Source: Owenia fusiformis (lineage: Eukaryota > Annelida > Polychaeta > Sabellida > Oweniidae). From it: a stretch of 64,000 nt of DNA. A model generated the notes under the pieces. The model had not been told where the DNA came from. It ran no database searches and saw only the letters and a program-made list of their open reading frames with translations. The stretch spans positions 27,715,486-27,779,485 of the forward strand of contig CAIIXF020000004.1 of assembly GCA_903813345.2 (NCBI GenBank), read 5' to 3'. Shown here piece by piece: positions 21,958 through 32,794 of the stretch (positions are counted from its first letter, which is position 1; every line of letters starts with the position of its first letter). The position numbers and the translations under genes were made by a program.

Positions 21958-22062
21958 ATGAATGGAGATGTTTCGTATCAAACCTTTCTCCATTTATGCT
22001 TTGTTTAGCTGAAAGATGTAATTTGAATTAATTAACTGAGGTAATTTGATTTCTAATTCCAG

Positions 22063-24151
22063 AGGCAGAAAGCACAGAAAGCTCAGAAACTTTGAACCCA
22101 AAACAATGTAAGTATTCTTCACCAACTTCTACTTTCTTGTTTCATCATATACAATCTATTTGAGTAGTAGCACTGTTATAATGGTTGCATTTGTTTTTTG
22201 TAATATCAAATATTTTTGTAAACAAGGCAAATTAAGCATGTTCAAGAATGTAATAAGAACATTCAAAAGTAAATCTTGAATTGTGAATTGCTTAATTCCT
22301 TTTTTTGTTGTTCTTCATGGTGTTAATTTAGATTCACTATTTCTTTGTAGGCTGCATCATAGTTTAGGACTTTGATCAAACATGTATCTAGATTACCGTT
22401 TCAACTTTTCAGCACCTAGAAGAAGGAAAAGAAGAGGGCAAGTTGGGATTACTAAGCCAAAAGAGGGGAGGACCCAGGAACAGGTAAAGAAAGCCGATCT
22501 TAGAAAGACAATAATCGATAACATTTTTTTTCTGAGCTATGAGGGCAATATATGGCTTAACATCTTCTTTGACATACCTATTTTCTTAAATATATGGATA
22601 AACTATCAATTTCAGCTCTAAGAAGTGTAAATTCTGTTCAAAGCTTCTATAAAGGGAGTCCCACTTATAGATTTTGAAGATTCACGACGTTTCAAGTGGA
22701 ATATCAGCTGAAATAATGTCTATCCAGATGGGTTTTGTTGGAGATAATAAAAATATATGTTAGTCTTGATGAAATATCCAAACTTAAATATATTTTGACA
22801 CTGGTCCATGATCATTGAATTGTGCACTAATTGTTGCCACTTTAATCTCACTTATCTCTTGATCAAACATATCATCTGTGACTACCCCCCCCCCCCCCCC
22901 CCCCCCCCGTTGCACCTTCTCACTGTTTAGCTGAATGTATACCCTATTTAAATCATGTTATAGGTAATTTTTAACCGATTGCTTACAAAGATGAAGTAAA
23001 GAATGGTTCTACTTTATGACTGTTTAAACATTTGGTATAATTATGAATCCGTCACTGTTTCAGACATACTTTCTCTCAGACAGGATTATACCCCTGCCTC
23101 CCAGGGAACACCTGTATTTAACAATGGTAAGTTACATTACTTTAGATTTCTCAATTATACAAACAACACACAACCAGAGATGGGTGTTGTATCACTGTGT
23201 ACCCAAAATATGTGATAAGGGAACGGATCAATATTTTCAATTCGTCAAAAAACATGGTTAAGTAATAATTTAGTTAGGTGTTAGCCCCCCTCCCCTTCTA
23301 ACTAAAGTCAACCCCTTCTAACTAAAGTCAAAATGTTTAAATGAAGAAACCCTGTTCAACTCAAAATTGATGTCCGTCACCTAATTAAATCCCCCCCCCC
23401 TAATGTAATTAACTATACATTCTTTATCGTTATTGAAAATATTGACCCATTCTCTAAGATGTTTTACTAATTTCTACAGATATACTATCAAGTTCCATGG
23501 ATGAGCCCAGAGTCCTTCAAGATCAGTCAAGCAGTACCCCAAGTAGAAGCGCATCATCTCAAAATATAGGTTTGTGTAAAGGTCATTTAAATTGATGTGT
23601 AAGAATTAGAACATTGTTTCAGTCACAACTTTTTAAGTTAACATCACCAATATACAGATATATTGAATGATATACATTTTACAAATAAAATTGGTTCTGG
23701 AAACTTAGGCATGGAAGAGGTTTGCTTTTTCTTGCTAGGTTCCTTCCCTTTTTCAGTCCTTTCCCATTTTGCATCTTAATATATTGTAAATTTTGGCAAC
23801 TTCTAATTACTGTAGTTAAAAATAACCTCATAAAATGCTTGTACCTGACTTTACAATTTAACATACGTTATTCCAGTTGAAACCATAACTGGGAAAAGGG
23901 GTATATTAAAGACTCAAGCACAAGCATCCAGCAAGAAACAACGTCGGGACAATTGGGTGCGATCACGCAATTCACGAACGAAATGCATTGTTGGAAAACT
24001 AGAAGAACTCTCTATGAAATATGACTCTGAATATTTATTGATAATTAAAGATAAGGACGAGCCACTACTCATCAGAGGGAATGGCTCTATGAAGCAAAAT
24101 ATCCTTTCTGGTACAACTGTCGTGAGCACTCTTGAAATTAAAAAAAAATAA
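22063..24151 (+). CDS. Exon series of an unrecognised nuclear-type protein with a MADS-core-like C-terminal exon
   Basis: Five candidate exons have canonical borders. (1) 22063-22107, AESTESSETLNPKQ. (2) 22413-22483, a basic nuclear-localisation-like run RRRKRRGQ. (3) 23064-23126, DILSLRQDYTPASQG. (4) about 23481-23571, DILSSSMDEPRVLQDQSSST, Ser-rich. (5) from about 23878, after TTATTCCAG, to the TAA near 24149. Exons 3, 4 and 5 join in phase 1. Exon 2 ends in phase 0, so an exon or a base is missing before exon 3. Exon 5 encodes SKKQRRDNWVRSRNSRTKCI then GKLEELSMKYDSEYLLIIKD, which echoes the MADS-box helix and first strand (KxxELSxLCDAExxLII). That likeness is inference from pattern only. 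The stop follows a run of eight or nine A, and a frame beyond it (24132-24335, ending ARVRLEDLINKESNK) could be the true C terminus after a one-base error. Confidence 0.4.
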
Positions 24152-24335
24152 ACCCCACAAGCTTTCCACCACCTGTAACACCAACATCAAGGGTGAGCAA
24201 AGACCACACGGTCAATGCAGATGTATCACAGCCGTCCCTCTTGGGAGCTGCCCTGTGATGAGGAAGTGCCTCAATGCAAAACCAGCTGCAAGGGTACGTT
24301 TGGAGGACCTCATTAACAAGGAGTCGAATAAGTAA

Positions 24336-25545
24336 ATGTAATTGTGTACATTTTTGGTTTTTAAGTAGGTACTCATGAAGTCATGTGGTATTTTCAATAC
24401 TGCATATTTCATTTCAGCATACACCAAAGAGTGCAGTAAGGTACATTTATAGAAAAGAGTGTGGTGAATTATACAGATATAAAGATAAATGCTACTCTAC
24501 TTTTACTAAAATTGGTGCTTTTTAATTTGGCTTTTCTGGATTTTTGAAAACATGCGCCAAATTAGCAGAAGAACAGTATTTTTTAATTTTGAAAAATAAG
24601 TCACTGAATTTTCTCATTCTTCAACATTTTATGAGATTATGTCATACTCTTATCTTAAAACTTAACTCCACTCTTTGTGTAATATTTAAAGGTGTATGGT
24701 GTGAGTTATGTCTTCCTAAAATAACATGTGATTCAAATGAGAACAGGACAAAAACTTATATAACTGTGCAAAAACTAAAACATGTCATATATATTTTATA
24801 GAAGCCATTAAAGGTTAGACTTACCTACCTTAGGTCGCGATGTTCACCAATTAAAGGCTGTGGTGCAACATGCCATTGACTAAGATCTAGAAATTGTAAA
24901 TTTTATCCAAATATGACATTCTGAGTAATGGAATGTAAACCTTTGAAATCCGCGAAATTGGTATTTCTCAAATTCGCGAAATTAATCGGGAGTACACTAT
25001 ATTCCTGTCTACTGACATTCTCTATTTTGATGACAGGCAGTTTTGAATACATGAACATTTCACTACAATAATGTTACTTTACTGATATTTCTTATTTCTC
25101 ATATCCCTGTTTGAGTTAATATGCGGACCAGATAGGTTGTTCACTTAATTTACCAGATATTTCATTTATTTTAAGGTAAATATTTGTTAATGTAAGAAAA
25201 CCTTTAGAAGGCATTTGTTAAATACATAGAGGATGTTCTTTTTATTCCATAGTTAAAGTCATCATCAGAATCGTCGGAAATTAAGTCATTTAATTCGAAT
25301 TTTCCAAACGATCCGGCGATGTTGACACTTAGCCTCGTTTTGAGTCTGAAGTAGCAAAAATCCATAAACCATCGCATACGATGTCGTATGTCATGGCTAA
25401 AAAAACGTATGCTATGGTTAAGTGAAAATTTGTCAAAAATATCATATTTTACCACTGATTACAAAAATACCGTTTTTATTTCCACATGTTATCCTATGAA
25501 TATCATGCTAACTATGGAATAAAGTTTAATATATTTCAATAGTTT
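24336..25545. other. No gene recognised
   Basis: AT-rich interval with a 24544-24801 frame that has no motif. A CCGCGAAATT-type motif pair near 24948-24990 belongs to the CCCGCGAATTT repeat family seen at 3-6.5 kb. Confidence 0.45.
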
Positions 25546-25690
25546 ACATATCTTGGTATATTTGAAGTCCCAAAACGGCTTAGTTTCAGAAATATCCCAA
25601 TTTTAAATTAAAAAATGACCGTTAGCTCCGCACCCTCCGCTCATTTGCGCCGCACCCAATATTTCCCACAGGCTCTGTCTGCATAGGGTG
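25546..25690 (+). mobile_element. Single-arm copy of the 851-bp foldback element at 55084
   Basis: The 145 bases from ACATATCTTGGTATATTTGA to GTCTGCATAGGGTG match the right arm end at about 55790-55933 with few differences, including TTAGCTCCGCACCCTCCGCT. Only one arm is present here, so it is a truncated or solo-arm copy. This shows that the element is a dispersed family. Confidence 0.85.
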
Positions 25691-25713
25691 CATTTACCCA
25701 GCGTCAGTGTTCT

Positions 25714-25827
25714 TTCTGTATATCGTGTTTATGCTCGAGTGAGTATATGATATATTCACAAGTGAGCGTAGCGAACGAGTGAATGTATTATATTCTCACG
25801 AGAGTATAAAATGCACGATATACAGAA
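25714..25827. mobile_element. Small foldback element, 114 bp
   Basis: TTCTGTATATCGTG at the left end is the exact complement of CACGATATACAGAA at the right end. Inside, ATATTCAC / GTGAAT and CTCGAGTGAG / CTCACGAG pair imperfectly. The centre carries GAGCGTAGCGAACGAG. No ORF. Confidence 0.75.
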
Positions 25828-26370
25828 TGAACCATAATATAATCTTATTATGTCACTCCAAGTTCAATTACAGTTGATTCTAACACAATCATAACAATTA
25901 AAAACCATAAAAATATCCCTTAGCCAACTCAATAATGCTGATGTTGATCTCGAACCATTTATGACGTGGCTTGATTCTAGCGAATCATGCCGGAACCCTT
26001 TATGACGTCACTTGATACTAGGAAATCATGAAAATTTTCATGATTTTTTTATTCATAAGAATGCACGTCTAAAGTGGTATACGCTGGAGTGTATACGGAG
26101 GAGTTGTATACAATGACGATATACCACTCTCCACTGTATATCGTTGTTATAGACCCATGTTATACAACTGAAATTGGACTTAGAGTGGTATAATTGCCGA
26201 TACATAGCATCATTTACATATATTAATTGTTAATAACTTCGGGGAAAGTGTTTTGTCAAAAAAGTCAAGAGTAGAGGTAAGGAAACTGCCTATTTATATT
26301 TGGATTTTCTACTTGAATTACCAAGGTACCCAGGTACACAACTAGACAACAGCAACGCCAAAGCGTAGCA
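25828..26370. other. No gene; weak palindromic segments
   Basis: GTGGTATA motifs at 26063 and 26190 and GACGATATAC / GTATATCGTTG near 26113-26145 give a short imperfect hairpin. TGACGTCA (CRE-like) lies near 26002. Otherwise AT-rich sequence. Confidence 0.4.
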
Positions 26371-27620
26371 AATCCCATCGAACAGCCATGGCTGCCATTT
26401 TTACAAATGAATTGAGCAACAATTGTAAAAAAAAACACACATAAAAATGCCCATTATTTTCAAAATGGTTGCTATCTAGCCAAATTGTCATCAGAAAGTG
26501 CTATACAGGCCTGTCAACTTGGGAACACCTAACAATAGCCTAGATGCGAGTAGAAGTAATCTTGATTGACATCATTTAATATTCAAAATTCAGTCAAAGT
26601 GATATCATATTTGAAATCTATATGTAAAATTACATCTAGAAATGTGGTTGCATAAATTGTTAATCAACTTTTAAAAAATTATTTTTTTTAAAATGTGATT
26701 TCTAGGTCGGGGAGATCCCCATAGACCCCATGTTATAAAATCACAAAAAGTGAAATATCTTTTCTTTTAGTGGACAGGTAATATTTTGCTTTACTGGACA
26801 TATTTTAATTTGTATAACTATCAGATACATGTAGGTATTATGAAAATTGATCCACTAGAACTGCTAATATTCAAGTTTAAGGAAATATTTTCTCCTATAC
26901 CTGCCATGCTATTTACCGCGAATCAGCCACCTGGTGGTGGAACTGGTAACTACCTACTCGCATGAAGGCAATTTGAAACAAATGTGTGACATGTCTGAAC
27001 GAAATGCGTTCTTTTTTTCGGCATTTTAAAAACGGATTTTTTTTATTTAAACAGAATGCCTGATTAGTGTGAAACACGCAATATTGATGTGTGATTTCAA
27101 TTTTTTCAGCAAATGCGTAACAATCACGCCTAATGTGTGAGGGTTGACAGGGCTGGTTATATGCTTCTCAGTAGACAAATAGATAATTGCTACAAAATCG
27201 CACACATGTACATGTAAATGGCTGCCATTTTTCAAAATGGCCGCCTACTAGCATAATGTCATAAGACAGTGTGCCATGCTTATGAGTATTCACATATAAA
27301 AAATGAACAAAATCGCTCTATTAATTTTCGAACACATTAACACATGTAAAGATGGTGGCCATTTTTCAAAATAAGTCATCTACTCTTCAAAATAACAAGA
27401 CAGTGTGCCATGCTTATAGTATTCACATATCAAATATGAACCAAATCGCTCCACTACTTTTCAAGTTGTAGTAAAAAACCTAAAAAATGGCCACCTACTA
27501 CCTGAAGTGTCATTAGAAAGTGTGCCATGCTTATACATATCAAATATGAACAAAATCAATCCACTACATTTTGAGTTTTTAATAAATAACACATGTAAAA
27601 ATGGTGACCATTCTGGGCAC
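26371..27620. repeat. Degenerate tandem repeat rich in GCCATTTT, about 117-134 bp period
   Basis: GTGTGCCATGCTTA followed by AGTATTCACATAT and ATATGAAC(A/C)AAATCG recurs at 27269, 27403 and 27520, each separated by an AAAATGGCCGCC- or GCCATTTTTCAAA-type segment. A more diverged relative lies at 26390-26510. The same family forms the longer array at 38430-39200. Antisense frames here (27047-27235) are shadows. Confidence 0.75.
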
Positions 27621-28865
27621 TTTTAATGTGTTTAAGTAAATAAATGCTTTGATACATTCTTGCACAATGATTTATGCAAATTGATACTGATATGTCATTC
27701 ATATGACATAAATTGAGTCAATCAAAGATAGGGAATGAATGACATCACTTCTGTCTGAAACCTTCAAAGATGACAGCCTACTGGAAATTAAAAATACATT
27801 TTTAAATGACCAATTCAGAACATTTTTCAGTACTTTTTTTATATATATGTATGGTTCTAGCTACTATAATGAGGAAAAACATTGTCTGGCAAGGAAAATT
27901 CTTTTAACCCTTTTAACGGTTAGGGGAAAGATCTGCTTTTGATAACTTTTTATGTACATGTAGTTCATCTTTTGACCTGAAGCATTCTGGCTTTTCTTAA
28001 AATTGAATTTGGCATGTTTTAACGAAAGGAGGAAAGTTAGAGCTGGTAAAATTATCACATCTTTGAATTAAAATGAAAAACCCCTATGTTCTTAGAATAT
28101 TTCTCCATTAATAATGACTCAATATAGGTATAAGGAGGCTCAAAATACTGGGAATTGGATATCCTTTCCAATGATACCAAATACACCCTCTTATGATTGT
28201 CCGTTTCAGAGATCATAGGGAGGGGGGGGGGTGGCAGATCCCCAACCCCTAACCGTTGGTATGAGATTTCTTGAAAACTGGCTACAAATTATACACACTG
28301 TACATGTCCACCACAGTAAAACCTGTTTGAATGAACACTTACTAGAAAAGTGTACTACTTTTTTCAAGAATTTTCTAGCAGAAATCGCTGCTCCGGGCTT
28401 CTCCCCCCTCAATCCCATTTTCAATCACCAGGCGTAATTATTATCCTACATTGGTCCCATTTACAGTTCACAATATCAGTGATCTCCCCAGCTTTAAAGC
28501 AAGTGGGCGAAAAAGCAAAAATGCCTTTCTGTTGGTACATTATTCTGTTATACGGAGTCTCTACTTTCAGCGACATTTGGGTCCCCAGATGTGAGAAGCG
28601 CTTTGATCAACTTTGAACACATGTGATGTTTTTTTCAAAACTTGAATGATATGGGCCTCCATTTGTATTGGGGAGAATGAGGGAAGAAGTAGAGAGATAT
28701 TCAGACTCAGTGTTTTGGTTCTAATAGGCACTGCTAAGTTGGCCCTATGCGATGTTGTTTCATGCATATAGGTTTTGCTGTACTTTTTTTCTCGCACTTT
28801 TGATTTTCTTTGAAGTAACTTGTAAACAGGAAATGGGACAATGTTTCTCAGGCCTAAAATCCTTG
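27621..28865. other. No gene recognised; one repeat copy
   Basis: Short frames only. Around 28330-28440 lies one plus-strand copy of the repeat that also forms the arms of the foldback at 29467-30060 (AGAATTTTCTAGCAGAAATC then CCCCCCTCAATCCCATTTT). Confidence 0.45.
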
Positions 28866-28871
28866 AACTTC

Positions 28872-28917
28872 ATTGGTTGACATGTAAATGGTCAAGCGAA
28901 TAAGCGTAGTATAAAAG
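28872..28917 (+). promoter_or_regulatory. CCAAT and TATA elements of the kinase-like gene
   Basis: An inverted CCAAT box (ATTGG within CATTGGTTG, near 28872) is followed by TATAAAAG at 28910-28917. The ATG of the first kinase exon is at 28970, so transcription would begin around 28940 and give a 5' UTR of about 30 bases. Order and spacing are those of a standard polymerase II core promoter. The start site itself is inferred. Confidence 0.55.
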
Positions 28918-28969
28918 AGTTTGTCTTCAAAAATTTGGACATTGGAACACAAGTTTTTGCTAACTAAAG

Positions 28970-31900
28970 ATGTCATTACTTGAACTTGGATATGGAACGC
29001 AGGGACTTGTCCTGAGGAGGGGTGACATTGCGGTCAAAAAGCTAAGCTCAGCTGAAGTAAGTCTTTATGATATTTTTAGTAACTTTAGTAAAGTTTTCTA
29101 ACTAAAGTTTTAATGAATTATTTTGATTAATTCTAAAATATTCTAGGTAATTGTTTTTTAATTGAATGTGCACTCACAACACACCATCTACACTCTATGT
29201 GCTCTCTGACGTAAAGGGGAGATTAATGCTGATTCTCCACTGTTTTGCCTGGACTCATAAACCCTTCATGGGGAGGCCCTCGAGCAAGCAGAATGAATCT
29301 AACCCTTTCTAGGAGACTACACAACATAGAGAATACATATCATGCATCTTAGACACACATTTCAATATTAAACTTCCCATAAAAAATGTTAAAGTATACC
29401 TTCAAAAATAACAAAACATTGAAGACATTCTCTTTTATTATATAAGTTAATGAGATAATGATATATACCAATTCTCAGTCACGCCAAAATGAACAGAGGG
29501 GGGAATAGGCAATTTCTGCAAGAAAAATTCAAAAAATCTTGAACAATTTTTTTTTTTCAAGAAAAAGTTAACTATTGAATTGTTAAATAAATACAGTACA
29601 TGGCAAAACATGTTAGCTCTTCTAGGATTTTCTTTGAACTTACACATCTAAGATATGAGTTCATCTTCACCAACCTGTAATAAAATATGTGTGAGGGACA
29701 TTATTATCAAGAAACTAATGATATTGCTGGCTTTTTGAAGTTTGTTTCCATAGGTTATAAAAACAATAATTGAAAAAAATTAAAATTGAATAGAGGGGGA
29801 GTAACGTGTCTATATATGATAAGACATGTTACTTGACTTTATTCTTTCAACTCCAAATTTCGCCATTTTTCATTCTCCAGATATGTAATATCCAGTTTTA
29901 CTAAGGTACTGAGTTTATTTTTGCCATGTACTGCACCTATTTATTGAACAATTCAAAAGAAAGTTTCTCTTGAAAAAAGAAGTCTTCCAGATTAGATTTG
30001 TTGAATTTTTCTGGCAGGAATCGCCTACTCCCCCCCCTCCATTCATTTTGTACGATCACCAGGCTACTTTAGCTTATCAGTTTTTTATGCAATTTAGGGA
30101 GAATTGTATAAAAATGTTGTTGATTGATTTCCTTGTTGAAATCCCATGTTAATTTGCAATACTTGACTCATTTCATACATGGTTTCCATTGTACTACACC
30201 CTTGGCTAATGCAGCTAGTGAACAGCTTGTCCGGTGTACAAGTTATTTTTGAATTTTAATAATTTATAACATAATTCCTTACAATAAATTAACACATAGC
30301 CAGGCAAGGTCTGTCGGATTTCAGTTAATCCAAATGCAGTTATTTCAATGTTTTGCAGTTCTTGAAATTTAAGACCAATTACATAAGGCCATAAGCTTAC
30401 ATAAGGTTTTTGTATCATACACAAGGTATTCTAATATGCAGCATCCCTAAATGAAATCAGAAATCACTGTGTTTAATCCTTGCTGGGATCCCATTTTTCA
30501 TACTACCAATTATAAATTGTTATAAAGTAACGTTCCTTTACTGCTCATGCTATACTATCAAAAAATACTGGCATACAGTGCACTTTTTCAGGAAACTGTA
30601 CGTGAAGGACAACTTCAACAGGAAGCCGCTAGAGGAAGCATGTTTGTGACACAGTGTGTGTCAATAGATCCCCTTAGGTGCACATTGTCAATGGAACTGT
30701 AAGTACAAGATAAAATAAAATAAACAAGATGTTAGTTCTGTCGCAAAATGTCACCAAGACAATTCATAAGAATTTGCTATATGATCTAATTTCTTATGGA
30801 AACAATAACAATATCTCACCACTTTTGGAGGTTACTAGCAAACATAGCAACAAAATGATCAAATGTTGCCTCAGCTTACATGAACTGACAATATGAAAAT
30901 ATACTTTCAATAGGATTTTAATTTCCACAATATACTCTAATATAATTTTGGTATTTTCAGAGCCAAATATGATGCCCATACTTTTTTCTTTGCCAAAGAC
31001 AATGTGAGGGGGATTTACGCAATCGGATGATCGAGATGATGGGATTGGATGTGGCAATGGGGCTGGAGCAGTGCCATCAGAGACGTATTATCCATGGAGA
31101 TATAAAACCAGAGAACATCTTGGTCTTTTCAGACAATGACAGGAAAAAACCCCTATTTAAAGTAAGTGTCTCATGTTAAAATATCTGAGCATTGAAAAAT
31201 ACAAATGTTAACATTCAAATATAATCATAATAATCTTGAGTTGACATGAAAAAGTAAATAAAATTGATTATTTATGAGTATGAACATATATTTTATTTAG
31301 ATCACAGACTTCGCTGGAAGTAACTACATTGGGTCGCGGTTGGGTGCATGTACGCCGGCTTATGTCGAGCCAGAGACGTACAAATCCAACAGATTGGCTG
31401 AATCCACTGATATTTTCAGCCTTGGAGTTACATTGATTGATGTGTAAGTATATTTGATTTCCCAATTAAAAACAAACATCAAAACACCATTATTTAAAAT
31501 TATAAATATCCAAAGGACAAAAATACTGTGAAGAAACAGCAAGAAAACAGACTCTATGTAAACCTGTCAAAGAAAAAAATAGACCCTATAATGACTAATC
31601 CCTTAACCATGATCTTACGTGAAAAGAATTATATCTGCTTCCTTCTCAATCAAGACAGGACATTTGATCCTTACTGAAGTCATTGACATATTAGTAATTA
31701 TTTAAAACAGATTACGAACTGTTTTAGTATGGCCAGTTTAAAATATTAGTATAAAATATCATATTCATGAAATATTGTATTCCTTTATCCTATTCTTGTG
31801 TTCATTCATTAAATTCATTTGCAGTCTTACAGACAGGTTGATTGCACCCAACGTTCATGAAATGGAGACGCTAGAAAGTAGGGCACATTTCAGAGGTACC

Positions 31901-32159
31901 CTCACACGACTCAAGACCAAAATCAATCCCAACTGTAAGTAGTCTATACTTAACATTTACTTGAAAGAAAAACTATGAAATTTCATAAGGCACGGAACTT
32001 ACATATACTTATCGCTGGTGAAGAATTCTCAACACCAATTTTGTATTATTGATGACTAATAAATCGTGTGTATGCTTCCATTGTTCAGTGCCCTGTTCCA
32101 GATGTTGGTGGAGCTTCATAGACCGACTGCAAAGGCATACGTGTACCTCCTTAGCACAT
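28970..32159 (+). CDS. Protein-kinase-like gene, six exons, one-base break in exon 3
   Basis: Exons: 28970-29056, 30592-30698, 30961-31161, 31301-31443, 31825-31934 and 32089-32159, nearly all with GTAAGT donors. Exon 1 carries the glycine loop GYGTQGLVLRRGDIAVKKL (G-x-G-x2-G-x-V and the VAVKK lysine). Exon 3 carries the catalytic loop HGDIKPENIL (HRD becomes HGD, with Asp, Lys and Asn kept). Exon 4 has ITDFAGS in place of DFG, AYVEPE for APE, and STDIFSLGV for the DxWSxG helix. Phases 0, 2, 0, 2, 1 fit only if exon 3 regains one base: the run of five G at 31008-31012 shifts the frame to a TGA, and six G would restore it. In exon 6 the phase-consistent frame reads CWWSFIDRLQRH, while HRPTAKAYVYLL, which looks like the RPTA end of the kinase lobe, lies one frame over. 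Either assembly indels or a young pseudogene would explain this. HGDIKPEN suggests a Ser/Thr kinase; the substrate is unknown. Confidence 0.7.
29467..30060. mobile_element. Foldback element inside intron 1 of the kinase-like gene
   Basis: Minus-strand reading of 29467-29610 and plus-strand reading of 29918-30060 align over about 140 bases: TTTTGCCATGTACTG, AACAATTCAA, CTTGAAAAAA, TTTGAATTTTTCT, GCA(G)GAA(A/T)(C/T)GCC and TTCATTTTG. Each arm contains a run of C (or G). A third copy of one arm is at 28330-28440. The intervening 300 bases are AT-rich. Transcribed within the intron, it would form a long RNA duplex. The small frames at 29447-29647 and 29970-30152 are mirror images from the arms. 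Confidence 0.75.
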
Positions 32160-32413
32160 GTAAGTAAATTGTAGAATTTACAAAGTCAATAATGAACAAC
32201 TTGTGAATAGTCAAAATCCTTTATATCCAATATTTATTATGTAGTAGCTGCAATGTAGATCCTAATAATCTTAGTTGACTGTCAGCTGTGAATTATTTTG
32301 AGCCTACTATTTTTTTCATGGCCTGAGTTCGTCGCCAACATGCTAATAAATATAAGAGTTAGCTGACGTTTGGGAGTCTGACTTACCTTCTAAAGGTTAG
32401 AACCCGATTCTTA
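32160..32413. other. Boundary between kinase-like gene and Helentron
   Basis: Begins with the GTAAGT donor after kinase exon 6, so this should be intron. No further kinase exon is visible before the Helentron frame begins. The exact left end of the transposon could not be placed. Confidence 0.4.
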
Positions 32414-32794
32414 ATGAAACCATATCACCGTATCATTACTGATACAAAAAGTTTAAACGACAAAGAGTATATATGTAATAGCTGCCACAGAGAATTTAAA
32501 AAGGGTGATATGCCTTCTGTATGCCACTATAACTCTCTCCAACTGTCTGATATACCAGAGGAATTAGCAATACTAAATGAGTTAGAAGAACGCCTTATTT
32601 CCCAAAGAATTCCATTTATGAAAATGTTACTGCTTCCAAGAGGTGGTCAGAAAGGTATACAAGGAGGGGTTGTAAATGTGCCAAGTGATATGGATAAAGT
32701 CTGTTCTCTCCTACCTAGATGTACCTCAGATTCGGGTTTGGTTGGCCTAAAACTAAAAAGGAAACTATCATATGAGGGACATGTTATGTCTTAA
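32414..32794 (+). CDS. Helentron N-terminal segment with cysteine motifs (DUF6570-like)
   Basis: Encodes YICNSCHREFKKGDMPSVCH, a C-x2-C...C-x-H set, followed by LSDIPEELAILNELEERLIS, IPFMKMLLLPRGGQKG and a VPSDMDKVCSLLPR block that is standard in the region before the Helitron Rep. ATG 32414 is the first Met. An upstream start outside the conserved part cannot be excluded. Text continuity (KLSYEGHVM followed by CLKSSDLMQLKKALNYL in the next frame) places a one-base shift near 32785. Confidence 0.7.
   Translation: MKPYHRIITDTKSLNDKEYICNSCHREFKKGDMPSVCHYNSLQLSDIPEELAILNELEERLISQRIPFMKMLLLPRGGQKGIQGGVVNVPSDMDKVCSLLPRCTSDSGLVGLKLKRKLSYEGHVMS

Noticed and set aside
22883-22909. Long poly-C tract as a functional element
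   Set aside because: A homopolymer of about 25 C in an intron-like region is more likely a simple repeat or assembly-sensitive site; nothing around it suggests a role.
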